A DNA stretch of 25,322 nucleotides from Spongiibacteraceae bacterium UBA5047. GTDB lineage: Bacteria > Pseudomonadota > Gammaproteobacteria > Pseudomonadales > Spongiibacteraceae. Shown here piece by piece: positions 13,023-21,928 of the stretch (positions are counted from its first letter, which is position 1; each line of letters begins with the position of its first letter). A program made the translations under genes and the position numbers. The stretch lies in contig DIBR01000039.1 of NCBI GenBank assembly GCA_002415025.1, positions 935 through 26,256 of the forward strand, read 5' to 3'. The notes below the pieces were generated by a model, which did no database searches, had not been told where the DNA came from, and worked only from the letters and a program-made list of their open reading frames with translations.

Positions 13023-15962
13023 CTAATCGGGGAAAGTCTGTAACGTTAGTCGAACGCAGGTACCAGCCTGCTCGCCACTAACCGGGCTCTCGATGCTGAT
13101 GTCACCGCCCAGATCTTCAACAATGTTGTAAACCAGCGCCAGCCCCAGGCCTGTTCCCTTGCCGGGTTCTTTGGTGGTGAAAAAGGGCTCGAAGATTTTC
13201 TCCAGTGCATGCTCGGGAATGCCGCTGCCCCGGTCACACACGCTGACATGAATATGCTCGTCGTCGCGGCCGTTTATTACAACGCTGTCGCCGGGCTGGC
13301 TGGCATCGCGGGCGTTGGAAAACAGGTTGATAAATACCTGAATAAGACGCTGGTTGTCAGCTTTGGCAATCAGGTTGTCGGGGCAGCGGTTGTCAAATTC
13401 GACTTTGGTGGCCTCGAGGTCAAGCTTGAGGAGTTGAATGGCTTCGTTTACGCAATGCCGAACATTAACGGCCTCGAAGTTAACCTGTCGGGCATCGCGA
13501 CCTTGATGGGCGAAGTTGACCAGACTTTGCACAATGCTGGTTATGCGCTGGGTCTGTTTAATGATCTGATCCGCGTTGTCTACAATCTCCGGCGGCTCGG
13601 TTTCATACCGCAGGTTTTGCGCCAGGCAGGCGATGCCCGTTACCGGGTTACCGATTTCATGGGCGACGCCGGCGGCCAAGCGGCCGATGGAGGCAAGGCG
13701 CTCCTGATGGGTAAGTTTTGTCTCAAGCAATTGGGTTTCGGTGATATCTTCGACAATAATCACCTGCTCGCTGCGGGCGAGAGGGTCAACAGCGGTTTTG
13801 TGCAGGTTGAGCGAGCGGGTATAGGGGCCATCGTCGAATTGCTGTTTGCGCCAATGCAGGTCCTCACTGCTGACAAAGGCCTCAAACAAACTCTGCCAGG
13901 GTTCACCCAGATCCTTCAGTCGCGAGCCGGTAATCTCGTCGCCGGTAATGCCCGACAGTTCCGACATCGCCCGGTTCCACATCAGTATTTCACCATCGGT
14001 GCCGAGCGAGCACAGGCCGATGGGCAGTTCGTCCAGAGTCTGGCGGTGGTAGCGACGCAGGTTGTCGAGATCGGCAGCCAGACCGGTAAGGTGGGTGTTG
14101 TAGAGCTCGAGCCGGCTTTCGATAAAGGTGATGTCTTCGCTGGTGGAGTGCTGGTCCAGTGCGTAGGGCAACTGCTGGTCAACCAGTGACTTGGCGACGC
14201 CCGGCCCCATCAGGGCCGACAGATTGATTTCAATCCGGTCGCGAAGGCGGCGCAGTGCATACGGGCGTTTCTCGTCGGGATTGAGCGCCAGTTCTTCCAG
14301 CGCCTTGCTAACTTCCCGCTGTGCAACGTTTTCCCCCAGCGCGTAGGCAAGCCGCGTTTGCATTTCGGTGGCGTCCTGTAAATCCAGCATCTGTCTAACG
14401 GGCCGGTTCAGGTCGTCAAGCGTGCAGACTTCAGCCGCGATACGTTCTTCCTCGCGGGTACTTGAAAGCAGTGACACGGTAATAAAGACGAAAGCGTTGG
14501 TGCCGATTGACAGGGCCATAACCGCGACCCAATTCAATTCCTGTGGCAGTTTGCCCACGTAAAATGAGGGAACCCAACTGGCATCGATCAGGTTGACCAG
14601 AGGGGCCAGCGAGCCGGCCGCCCAAACCAGCAGGCCGGCGGTAAGACCGGCGATAAAACCGCTGCTATTGGCGCGGGGCCAGTACAGCACGGCCAGTACG
14701 CCGGGGAAAAACTGCATACAGCCGGAGACCGCTGCTATGCCCAGGTCGCTGAGGGTATGGCGGTCGGGAATGAGGTAGTAAAAGCCGTAGCCCGCCAGAA
14801 TGATGATCAAAATCAGCGCGCGCCGTGTCCACAGCAGCCAGGAGTAAATGTCCGTTTTACTGTCGGGTTGATAGAGCGGCAGTATCAGGTGGTTCAGGCT
14901 CATCGACGCCAGCGCCAGAGTGGCGACGATGATGGCGCCGCTGGCTGCAGACAGCCCGCCGATAAAAACCAGTTGTGACAGCCAGCGATGGCCGGTTTCC
15001 AGGCCGATGCCGAGCGAATAGTAGTCTGCCGTGGTATTGAGCTGCATTGCCTCGCCAGCCCACAACAGCGGGAATACGGGCAGGCTGATCAACAGCAGGT
15101 ACAGGGGAACGGCCCAGCTGGCAATGCGGAGGTTGCGAGGCTGGGGGTTTTCGGCGAACAGCAGGTGAAAAAAGTGGGGCAGGCACACCGCTGCGGCAAA
15201 GAACATCACCAGCATCATGCGGGTGCTGTCTCCGGCGGCTGGCCGATTGAGGGCGGCGACCAGTTCACTTTGCCCGGATAACCATTGCTGCATACCCGCA
15301 AAATCGTCAAACACGAGCACTACGGAGGCAACGGCTGCCACGAGTAAGGCCACCAGTTTGACCACAGATTCGAACGCAATGGCCGTTACCAATCCGCGGT
15401 GACTTTCGCGTGAACCGAGGTGGCGCGATCCAAAGAGAATGGTAAATACGCTGATGACCACGCAGAACAGCAGGGCGAGGGCGTCGCGTTTGTACAACCC
15501 CTGGTCGCTGTCTGCATTCATGCTGGTCAGTACAAGCATGGATTCCGATACCGCCTGTATCTGCAGTGTCAGCAGCGGCAGCATGGCCAGCAGCATGAAA
15601 AAGGTCACCAGTGAGCCGGCCCACTGGCTGCGAAAACGGAAAGTGAGCAGATCGGCCAGCGAATGCAGGCGATAGCTGCGGCAAATGCGCATCAACGGCG
15701 ACAGCAGCAAGGGCGACACGATGAATATCGTGGCGATGCCGAGGTAGTAGTTCATATAGCTGTAGCCGAAATTCTGGGCGAGTTCGACAATCCCGTAAAT
15801 GCCAAAGGCGCTTACAAACACGGCGAGCGACAATACATAGGTTGCGGGGTGGTCGGTAACCGCCGCAGGGATTACTTTGCGTTCGGCGGCGTAGGCTATG
15901 GCAAATAGCAGTAGCAGGTAGACCGTGCCCAGCGCGAATAGCGTACTGGAATCAAAGTTCAT
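13023..15962 (-). CDS. cbrA: CbrA, sodium/solute symporter-type sensor histidine kinase
   Basis: A 979-aa membrane sensor kinase. The N-terminal half (about 1-500) is a multi-helix SLC5/sodium-solute symporter domain. A cytoplasmic STAC-type linker follows (VRQMLDLQDATEMQTRLAYALG), then a PAS domain (DELPIGLCSLGTDGEILMWNRAMSEL). The HisKA region has its phospho-acceptor His768 in GVAHEIGNPVTG. The ATPase domain shows NLFSNARDA, DRGSGIPEHALEKIFEPF and GTGLGLALV. In Pseudomonas CbrA phosphorylates CbrB, and its transporter domain is linked to histidine uptake. The start is set at ATG 15962: the protein then begins like Pseudomonas CbrA and overlaps the upstream small gene by 11 nt. An ATG 12 bases further upstream is possible. 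Confidence 0.94.
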   Translation of the reverse strand: MNFDSSTLFALGTVYLLLLFAIAYAAERKVIPAAVTDHPATYVLSLAVFVSAFGIYGIVELAQNFGYSYMNYYLGIATIFIVSPLLLSPLMRICRSYRLHSLADLLTFRFRSQWAGSLVTFFMLLAMLPLLTLQIQAVSESMLVLTSMNADSDQGLYKRDALALLFCVVISVFTILFGSRHLGSRESHRGLVTAIAFESVVKLVALLVAAVASVVLVFDDFAGMQQWLSGQSELVAALNRPAAGDSTRMMLVMFFAAAVCLPHFFHLLFAENPQPRNLRIASWAVPLYLLLISLPVFPLLWAGEAMQLNTTADYYSLGIGLETGHRWLSQLVFIGGLSAASGAIIVATLALASMSLNHLILPLYQPDSKTDIYSWLLWTRRALILIIILAGYGFYYLIPDRHTLSDLGIAAVSGCMQFFPGVLAVLYWPRANSSGFIAGLTAGLLVWAAGSLAPLVNLIDASWVPSFYVGKLPQELNWVAVMALSIGTNAFVFITVSLLSSTREEERIAAEVCTLDDLNRPVRQMLDLQDATEMQTRLAYALGENVAQREVSKALEELALNPDEKRPYALRRLRDRIEINLSALMGPGVAKSLVDQQLPYALDQHSTSEDITFIESRLELYNTHLTGLAADLDNLRRYHRQTLDELPIGLCSLGTDGEILMWNRAMSELSGITGDEITGSRLKDLGEPWQSLFEAFVSSEDLHWRKQQFDDGPYTRSLNLHKTAVDPLARSEQVIIVEDITETQLLETKLTHQERLASIGRLAAGVAHEIGNPVTGIACLAQNLRYETEPPEIVDNADQIIKQTQRITSIVQSLVNFAHQGRDARQVNFEAVNVRHCVNEAIQLLKLDLEATKVEFDNRCPDNLIAKADNQRLIQVFINLFSNARDASQPGDSVVINGRDDEHIHVSVCDRGSGIPEHALEKIFEPFFTTKEPGKGTGLGLALVYNIVEDLGGDISIESPVSGEQAGTCVRLTLQTFPD

Positions 15963-16128
15963 CCCGGGAGGCATCCTGCTGGTTGAAGTAAATAAATATA
16001 ACCACGCCCAGCCAGATCAGGTGTGGGCGATACCAGGCAATACTGCCGTTAAGCAGCCATTGCTCCAGCGACGGCGTAAACAGAAAAAACACCGTAAACA
16101 GCAGAATCAGTGACGAGTGAATTGGCAT
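15952..16128 (-). CDS. cbrX: CbrX-like small membrane protein
   Basis: A 58-aa open reading frame beginning MPIHSSLILLFTVFFLF. Two hydrophobic segments (about residues 5-18 and 36-48) are separated by a short polar stretch ending in WYRPHLIW, and the tail is charged (QQDASRDEL). This fits two membrane passes or a membrane hairpin. Its TGA lies inside the cbrA reading frame, overlapping the cbrA start by 11 nt (15952-15962), so translation is probably coupled. An AGG lies 8 nt before the ATG. A small gene called cbrX is known at the same place before cbrA in Pseudomonas. Function is unknown; a role in CbrA assembly or regulation is inference. Confidence 0.8.
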   Translation of the reverse strand: MPIHSSLILLFTVFFLFTPSLEQWLLNGSIAWYRPHLIWLGVVIFIYFNQQDASRDEL

Positions 16129-16170
16129 GGGTAAAACCTGAAGACAGTCGAAGTATGGTACTTGAGTGCT

Positions 16171-17067
16171 TCAGTTATTGTAAAACGCCGATTGGGGCTG
16201 CCCCATCACCCGTGGCAGGGCAGCGAGCTGCCAGTGGTCGACCGCCCAGCCCAGAATTTTAGTCGGGCTTGTGGCCTGCGCCGGCGGCGGGAGGGGCTGA
16301 TTGAGAAAGCGCAGGGCAAGCAGCAGGTTTTCGCAGGCACGGCTGTCGTCAACGGCGGCGGCAAAGGTTTGCTTGCTGAGCTTGTGGCCGTCATCGCCGA
16401 CGATCACGGGGAAGTGTAAATAACTGACCGCCGGAAATTTGAGCATTGACTGCAGATATTGCTGGCGCGGTGTTGATATCCAGAGATCGGAACCGCGCAC
16501 TACGTGGCTGATATTTTGAAAGGCATCATCCACGACAACAGCCAGTTGGTAGGCATAGTGGCCATCCCGGCGTTTCAGGGTGAAGTCGCCAACCTCGGTC
16601 TGGAGGTTCTGGCTCAGGGGCGGCTGCAGCCGGTCGTTCGCCGTGACGGTTACATCCGGCACCCGAAGACGTATGGCGCAGTCGCCGGGATCCACTGCAG
16701 CGGCACACTCTCCCTGATGAAGGCCACCGCGTTCGCGCAGTTGGCGGCGCGAGCAGCTGCAGTAGAAGGCATGGCCGCTGTTGAGCAATTCTGTGAGGGC
16801 AGTGTTGTAAGCGACGTGACGACTGCTTTGCTCCAGCACATCACCGTCCCAGAGCAGGCCATGGCGTCTCAGTGTCGAGAGAATGCGCTGGTCGGCGCCG
16901 GCGATTTCGCGTGGCGGATCAATATTCTCCATGCGCAGCAACCAGCGGCCGCCATTGGCTCGCGCGTCAAGAAAGCTGGCGAGCGCGCCAATCAGGGAGC
17001 CGATATGCAGGGGGCCAGTAGGTGAGGGGGCAAAGCGACCCGTATAGGGGGAATCAGTCTGGCTCAT
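16171..17067 (-). CDS. gluQ: Glutamyl-Q tRNA(Asp) synthetase
   Basis: A 298-aa truncated glutamyl-tRNA synthetase paralogue that attaches glutamate to queuosine in tRNA(Asp). The class I motif appears as HIGS (residues 21-24) in GRFAPSPTGPLHIGSLIGAL, and the KMSKS loop as KLSKQ. A zinc site CSC plus a later C is visible in FYCSCSRRQLRERGGLHQGEC. The protein lacks the anticodon-binding domain of full-length GltX, and its length and RMENIDPPRE segment match E. coli YadB/GluQRS. It lies 36 nt after dksA, a conserved pairing, and 42 nt before cbrX. No Shine-Dalgarno sequence is obvious before the ATG. Confidence 0.95.
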   Translation of the reverse strand: MSQTDSPYTGRFAPSPTGPLHIGSLIGALASFLDARANGGRWLLRMENIDPPREIAGADQRILSTLRRHGLLWDGDVLEQSSRHVAYNTALTELLNSGHAFYCSCSRRQLRERGGLHQGECAAAVDPGDCAIRLRVPDVTVTANDRLQPPLSQNLQTEVGDFTLKRRDGHYAYQLAVVVDDAFQNISHVVRGSDLWISTPRQQYLQSMLKFPAVSYLHFPVIVGDDGHKLSKQTFAAAVDDSRACENLLLALRFLNQPLPPPAQATSPTKILGWAVDHWQLAALPRVMGQPQSAFYNN

Positions 17068-17103
17068 AAGGAAGGCGGGGCAACCGGAGTCACCCCCAGC
17101 GGA

Positions 17104-17541
17104 TCAGCCGTGTTCTTGCTTTTCCTTTATTTCGTCGAGCGTCTTGCAGTCTATGCACAGGCTGGCGGTAGGGCGGGCCTCCAGACGTTTGATGCCAATC
17201 TCGACACCGCAGGTATCGCAAAAGCCGTAGTCGTCGTTATCAATCAAGTTGAGGGTTGAGTCAATTTTCTTGATCAGCTTGCGTTCGCGATCGCGGGTGC
17301 GCAGCTCCAGACTGAACTCCTCTTCCTGTGTGGCACGGTCCGCAGGGTCGGGGAAATTAGCGGCCTCGTCCTTCATATGGGTAACCGTGCGGTCGACTTC
17401 TTCCATCAGCTCGGATTTCCACTTGCGCAGAATGGCGCGGAAATGATCCTTTTGCTTCTCGTTCATATACTCTTCGCCCTTTTTCGGTTTGTAGGGCTCG
17501 AAGTTTTTGAACACTCCCGGTTCTTTTTGCTTTGCTGGCAT
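17104..17541 (-). CDS. dksA: RNA polymerase-binding transcription factor DksA
   Basis: A 145-aa ppGpp cofactor that binds the RNA polymerase secondary channel and tunes rRNA and amino-acid promoters. The coiled-coil tip has Asp65, Asp68 and Ala70 in DPADRATQ, equivalent to the DxxDxA motif of E. coli DksA. The C-terminal zinc finger is intact with four cysteines at 108, 111, 129 and 132. The ATG at 17541 is chosen because GGAGAG lies 9 nt upstream; an upstream extension in the same frame is not family-like. The region upstream up to the divergent aminotransferase is 257 bp and GC-rich, and may include a long leader. Confidence 0.97.
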   Translation of the reverse strand: MPAKQKEPGVFKNFEPYKPKKGEEYMNEKQKDHFRAILRKWKSELMEEVDRTVTHMKDEAANFPDPADRATQEEEFSLELRTRDRERKLIKKIDSTLNLIDNDDYGFCDTCGVEIGIKRLEARPTASLCIDCKTLDEIKEKQEHG

Positions 17542-17712
17542 TGATTCAATCTCTCCATCAACGACTGGATGAGCGCCGCAACAGTGCTTCGCAACTGCCA
17601 CCCCCGGCGCTAAAGCGGCAAAGCTACCAGATAAACACCACTCGCGCCATAACAAATAGGGCGCAGGATGCCGCAGCGCGGGGCCATCCCGCCGGTTTCT
17701 TTGTAAGCTAGC

Positions 17713-17718
17713 AGTATA
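17713..17718 (-). promoter_or_regulatory. Possible -10 element of dksA
   Basis: TATACT on the minus strand is the best -10 match in the dksA-aminotransferase gap, but no -35 box is convincing at 16-18 bp. Transcription from here would give a leader of about 165 nt that contains an AGCGCC/GGCGCT inverted repeat. Confidence 0.3.
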
Positions 17719-17798
17719 GCCCAGATTTCCCCGGCTGCCCGGTGTCGCCGCCGGGCTCTGCTGGTACCATAGCCGCTTTTACGAGGAGCCACTGTTCG

Positions 17799-18956
17799 AT
17801 GCGACGCTACGCTGACCGGCTAAAAGAGATCGAACCCTTTCGTGTGGTGGAGGTGCTTACGCGAGGCAAGCAACTGGCCGCCGAGGGCCGGGATATTGTC
17901 CGGCTGGAGGCTGGGGAGCCGGATTTTTCGACCGCCGAACCTATCATCGCAGCGGCCCAGGCTTCGCTGGGGCGGGGTGAAACCCACTACAGTCAGGCGG
18001 CGGGAATCCCCGAGTTGCGAGAGGCTATTTCCCGGTACTACAAGCGCGACTACGGGCTGGATGTAGCGCCCGGACGTATCATGATTACGCCTGGCGCCTC
18101 CGGTGCTCTTTTGCTGATTTCCGGGCTGCTGCTCAACCCCGGGCAGGGTATTTTGATGACTGACCCCGGTTACCCCTGCAATCGTAATTTTTTCAGGCTG
18201 GTTGAAGGCGAGGGGCAACTGGTGCCTGTCGGGCCTGAAGATCGCTATCAATTGAATGCCGCGAAGGCCGAGGCGGCGTGGCGTGATAATACGGTGGGTG
18301 CAATCGTTGCATCACCGGCGAACCCGACTGGCGAAATTTTAACCAGTGACGAGTTGCGTGATCTGCACGCGCTGTGCCAGCGCAAAAACGGCAGTCTGAT
18401 CGTCGACGAGATATACCATGGTCTGGATTACAGCGAAAAGGCGGCAAGCATTTTGTCGATCACTGATGAGGCTTTTGTTATCAACAGCTTCTCCAAATAT
18501 TTTGGCATGACCGGTTGGCGTCTCGGCTGGCTTGTTGCACCGCCGGATGCCATTCCTCACCTTGAACGTATGGCCCAGAACCTGTTTATCTCCATGTCGA
18601 CCATGGGGCAGTACGGGGCGCTGGCTGCATTCGAGCCTGAAACGAGAATTATCCTCAACCAGCGCCGCGACGAGTTCCAGCGCAGGCGCGACTACCTTTT
18701 GCCGGAGCTGCGCAAGCTCGGTTTTGATATTCCTCACACACCGGCTGGCGCACTGTATCTTTACGCGGGCATTCAGGCCTTTGGTGGTAACAGCGCGACA
18801 TTCTGTGCAGACATGCTGGAACAACACGGTATTTCTGTTACCCCCGGCGCAGATTTTGGTCGCTTTCGCGCTGACGAACATGTGCGCTTTGCTTACACCA
18901 CGTCGATGGATCGACTGGAAGAAGCGGTTGCCCGATTGCGTAAATTGTTTGGCTGA
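17799..18956 (+). CDS. Class I/II pyridoxal-phosphate-dependent aminotransferase
   Basis: A 385-aa fold-type I aminotransferase (aspartate aminotransferase superfamily). The PLP lysine is Lys233 in INSFSKYFGMTGWRLGW. Asn175 (SPANPTGE), Asp203 and Tyr206 (VDEIYHG) are the usual cofactor contacts, and GEPDF at 39-43 is the N-terminal substrate-site motif. The substrate is not determined; related proteins act on aromatic, branched or other amino acids. GAGGAG at 17783-17788 lies about 10 nt before the chosen ATG, while a longer in-frame extension to 17742 is not family-like. It is divergent from dksA and separated by 8 nt from the pseudouridine synthase gene, with which it is probably co-transcribed. 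Confidence 0.9.
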   Translation: MRRYADRLKEIEPFRVVEVLTRGKQLAAEGRDIVRLEAGEPDFSTAEPIIAAAQASLGRGETHYSQAAGIPELREAISRYYKRDYGLDVAPGRIMITPGASGALLLISGLLLNPGQGILMTDPGYPCNRNFFRLVEGEGQLVPVGPEDRYQLNAAKAEAAWRDNTVGAIVASPANPTGEILTSDELRDLHALCQRKNGSLIVDEIYHGLDYSEKAASILSITDEAFVINSFSKYFGMTGWRLGWLVAPPDAIPHLERMAQNLFISMSTMGQYGALAAFEPETRIILNQRRDEFQRRRDYLLPELRKLGFDIPHTPAGALYLYAGIQAFGGNSATFCADMLEQHGISVTPGADFGRFRADEHVRFAYTTSMDRLEEAVARLRKLFG

Positions 18957-18964
18957 CTCGCGCA

Positions 18965-19681
18965 ATGCCACCCAGCTCAGCACGCCTCGATCGATTTATC
19001 AGCGCCGGAACGGGAATCAAGCGCGGCGACGTGCGCTTGTTGCTGGCGCAAGGCCGGGTGCGTGTCGACGGGGTGCTCGCCCGCGATATTGCCCTGCCGG
19101 TGAATCAGTTCAGCCGTATCGAGCTCGACGATAAAACGTTGCAGGCCAGATTGCCGCGCTACATTATGATGAACAAGCCCGCTGGCGTGGTGAGCGCCAG
19201 TAGCGATGACAGACATCGCACCGTTATGGATTTACTGGCCGGGGATGATGACCGCGACCTGCACTTGCCCGGCCGTCTGGATTTCAACTCCACGGGGCTG
19301 CTATTGCTGACCAATGACGGTGCCTGGTCGCGACGCCTCAGTTTGCCCGAACAAAAAATAGCGAAAGTGTACCGGGTCAGCGTGGCGCAGCCTATCAACG
19401 AAAACTATATAAGGGCTTTCGCTGAAGGTATGCATTTTGCCTACGAAGGCATTACGACTTTGCCTGCGCAATTGCGTATTTTGTCGAGCCACGAAGCCGA
19501 AGTGACACTGGTTGAAGGTCGTTACCACCAAGTGAAGCGAATGTTTGGTCGTTTTCAGAATGAAGTTCTAAGCCTGCACCGTATTGCGATTGGCGGGCTT
19601 GTTTTGGACGCGGCGCTGGCGCCGGGAGAATACCGTGATTTGACGACGGCGGAGTTGAATGCGACAACGCAAATAACGTAG
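18965..19681 (+). CDS. rsuA: RsuA-family 16S rRNA pseudouridine synthase
   Basis: A 238-aa enzyme that isomerises a uridine in ribosomal RNA. It has an N-terminal S4 RNA-binding domain (RLDRFISAGTGIKRGDVRLLLAQGRV, about 7-32). The RsuA/RluB-type catalytic domain has Asp106 in GRLDFNSTGLLLLTNDG, followed by KVYRVSV and the EGRYHQVKRMFGRFQNEVLSLHR motif. Length and motifs fit RsuA, which modifies position 516 of 16S rRNA, better than the longer RluB or RluF, but the target site is inferred. The start has no good ribosome binding site and lies 8 nt after the aminotransferase stop, suggesting translational coupling. Confidence 0.87.
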   Translation: MPPSSARLDRFISAGTGIKRGDVRLLLAQGRVRVDGVLARDIALPVNQFSRIELDDKTLQARLPRYIMMNKPAGVVSASSDDRHRTVMDLLAGDDDRDLHLPGRLDFNSTGLLLLTNDGAWSRRLSLPEQKIAKVYRVSVAQPINENYIRAFAEGMHFAYEGITTLPAQLRILSSHEAEVTLVEGRYHQVKRMFGRFQNEVLSLHRIAIGGLVLDAALAPGEYRDLTTAELNATTQIT

Positions 19682-19742
19682 TCGGCTTTAGTGTTTCTGT
19701 AGGATTTCTCGGTTAATAAAATATCAAATAAAGGAGATATCA

Positions 19743-20582
19743 ATGCGGATAGTTGCAAGTGTCATCGTGTTAATACTGACTTTAGGGGAAGCGCATACCG
19801 CGTCGGCTGATTCGGCGGTGAATTACCGTGATGAATTTATAAGTCAATGTATGGGTGGCAGTGAAGAAGGGCAAACCTGCGAGTGTGTTTTCGACCGTTG
19901 GGTGGAAAAGATGGATGACCCAGCATCCACGGGAGCGGTCACGGCGGCGCGTATTGCTGCAAACCCTGATCGCGAACCCACGGTGCGGGAGCTGGAAGTG
20001 GCAGCGCCCTACCTGAAAATACTCGGTGGCGTCGGCTTTGAGTGTGCCCGCGAAATGTATGGGCAGATGGGTGCGGGCGGCGCAGCAGAAGACGGGAGCG
20101 CAGACCCGGGCGCGAGCCAGGCAGGTGGCAACGCGATGTTCGAAGCGATGCTGGGCGCAGCGGGAGACCAGTTTACAGAAGCCGGGCAAGCGATGGGCGG
20201 CATGATGTCGGGTGATTTCTCATCCTATCGGAGCGAGGCAGGGAGCAATGCCAGCACCTCCCCGACGAATAGCCGCCCGGCACCTGCGGAGCCGCCAGCG
20301 GATGACGGGCTGCCATTAACGTCACGCCCCGTGCCGGACTACAAACCCTACTTCACCCATTACTGCATGCAAAGTTATGGCGACACGTCTGCGTGTGCCT
20401 GCCGCTGGCAGGCCCTGAAAGGGACGTTGGCTGGCCGGGACGATGCCAACGCTCGTACGGTTGCCTTTATGGCCTCCAACGAACCGGGAGATTTGCCGAT
20501 TCCGGACAACGTTCAGGTCGATAGAAACAAGGCATTCCAGACCTTTTCCCGCTTTAATCAGGCAGCGGGTAACTGCGGTTAA
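19743..20582 (+). CDS. Exported protein with a duplicated four-cysteine module, unknown function
   Basis: A 279-aa protein I do not recognise. Residues 1-22 form a signal peptide (hydrophobic VASVIVLILTLG, cleavage near ADS). Two modules of similar pattern follow: cysteines 36, 46, 48 and 101, and cysteines 208, 218, 220 and 278. Each module starts C-M-x8-C-x-C and ends with a lone cysteine 53-58 residues later. They are joined by a low-complexity glycine/methionine then proline/alanine/serine linker (about 107-200). After export the four cysteines per module could form two disulfides or bind a metal or haem-like ligand; no CxxCH haem motif is present. A strong AAGGAGA lies 6-7 nt before the ATG. 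It stands alone, 61 nt after the pseudouridine synthase gene. Confidence 0.8.
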   Translation: MRIVASVIVLILTLGEAHTASADSAVNYRDEFISQCMGGSEEGQTCECVFDRWVEKMDDPASTGAVTAARIAANPDREPTVRELEVAAPYLKILGGVGFECAREMYGQMGAGGAAEDGSADPGASQAGGNAMFEAMLGAAGDQFTEAGQAMGGMMSGDFSSYRSEAGSNASTSPTNSRPAPAEPPADDGLPLTSRPVPDYKPYFTHYCMQSYGDTSACACRWQALKGTLAGRDDANARTVAFMASNEPGDLPIPDNVQVDRNKAFQTFSRFNQAAGNCG

Positions 20583-20654
20583 TGGAGAATGTGTAAGCCG
20601 GTCTACGCCGAGCCGATAGTAGGCTGGCAATCCAATGAATGAGTCGGGGTTAAC

Positions 20655-21812
20655 ATGGCCGTGGTAGACAATGTACTTTTGCCCTCGGACGAGGGCTTCA
20701 ATCATCAGATCGCTGATACCTTTGCTTCCGTCTTGCAAGCGGATCGCTCGTGGACGGAGAAAGTCTGTTTGTCGGTCGGCGCCAACAACGGCGAGATTCA
20801 GATTGGGTTTGGCCTTGGCAAGTACATTAATCGCAATGTCATGGACGCCTACGCCGGTGTGTCACGCGGTGTTGAACAATGGACCGTGCGCAGCAGCCGT
20901 CAGTTGTCTCCCAATGCAGATCAAACCTCGGTCGGACCGATTCATTATCAGGTTATTGAACCCCTGAAAAAAATTCGTATTGCACTCGATAAAAACGACA
21001 CCCAGCCTATCGCTTTTGACATCCTTCTGGACTGCTCGGAGCTTCCACCCTTTCTTGAAAATCACGAATTTCGCCGGCAATTTGGTGGCTACCGCACGGA
21101 CAACGACCTGGTTCGCTATCATCAGGTTGGTGTGCCCAGCGGCTGGATTGAGGTCGAGGGCAAACGCTACACCGTTACACCGGATGACTTTTATTGCAGC
21201 CGTGACCATTCCTGGGGTTTGCGTTACGGCGTTGGCGTTGACCCCGGTGATTTAATGCCGGGTATCGATGCCAGTCTCTTCCCCATGAATTTTCTATGGA
21301 GCCCGATGCGAATGCGTCGCCCGGACGGCGGCGTCTACGGCATTCATCATTTCTACCTGAATGTTGCCGTGCCCGGCGTGCCGGACGTGATTCACGGTGG
21401 CATAGAAAACCCGGATGGCAGTCGCCAGTATTTCAGCAAGCTCACACCGTCATTGCGCTATCACAAAGATAACCGCCGCCTGCTTGGCGGTGAGCTTTTG
21501 TTTGAGATGGCTGATGGCGGCGAGCGTGAATTACACATTGAGGTAGTGTCCGATACGGGCTTCCATCTTGGCGCGGGTTTGTATTTTGGCTTTGATGGTC
21601 ATCATCACGGCGAGTGGCGGGGCGAATATCATGAAGACGGCGAATACTTTGCCGACTGCTCCGAGCATGAGGCGGCGCGCCGCTTGCATCAGATTCGAGA
21701 CTGCATAATTCACGTGCGCGACGGTGATGCCAGCGGCTACGCCAATTATCAGACTGTGGTCAGTGGAGAGTGGCCGGAGCTGGGGCTGTCAGCCGATAAT
21801 TCTTTTATGTAG
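20655..21812 (+). CDS. Uncharacterised protein, possibly lipocalin/CrtC-like beta-sandwich
   Basis: A 385-aa protein with no signal peptide and no clear catalytic motif. It is rich in beta-strand-like alternation, aromatic residues and histidines (GIHHFYLNV, FGFDGHHHGEWRGEYHEDGEYF). The FYCSRDHSWGLRYGVG segment recalls the RDHSWG-type motif of DUF7064/7065 and hydroxyneurosporene synthase (CrtC)-like proteins, which are often found near lipid or steroid genes. That resemblance is from memory and uncertain; a binding protein or a hydratase-like enzyme are both possible. The start ATG is preceded by GGGG five bases upstream. It lies 72 nt after the four-cysteine gene and 116 nt before the amidohydrolase. 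Confidence 0.75.
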   Translation: MAVVDNVLLPSDEGFNHQIADTFASVLQADRSWTEKVCLSVGANNGEIQIGFGLGKYINRNVMDAYAGVSRGVEQWTVRSSRQLSPNADQTSVGPIHYQVIEPLKKIRIALDKNDTQPIAFDILLDCSELPPFLENHEFRRQFGGYRTDNDLVRYHQVGVPSGWIEVEGKRYTVTPDDFYCSRDHSWGLRYGVGVDPGDLMPGIDASLFPMNFLWSPMRMRRPDGGVYGIHHFYLNVAVPGVPDVIHGGIENPDGSRQYFSKLTPSLRYHKDNRRLLGGELLFEMADGGERELHIEVVSDTGFHLGAGLYFGFDGHHHGEWRGEYHEDGEYFADCSEHEAARRLHQIRDCIIHVRDGDASGYANYQTVVSGEWPELGLSADNSFM

Positions 21813-21928
21813 CCAGGAATGGGCGCCTCTGCGTAAGCAAATTTTATACCGTGAATTTTGCCCCTGCCGGGTAATGCAGAGGAACTTGATGCTGAAACTG
21901 GCGGTCAGTGTGCGCACAAGGAGGAATC

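Noticed and set aside
13209..14189. Plus-strand frame (326 aa) opposite cbrA
   Set aside because: Antisense to the kinase half of cbrA, without ribosome binding site or recognisable domain.
17542..17655. N-terminal extension of DksA
   Set aside because: The added 38 residues are not DksA-like, and the ATG at 17541 has GGAGAG at a proper distance.
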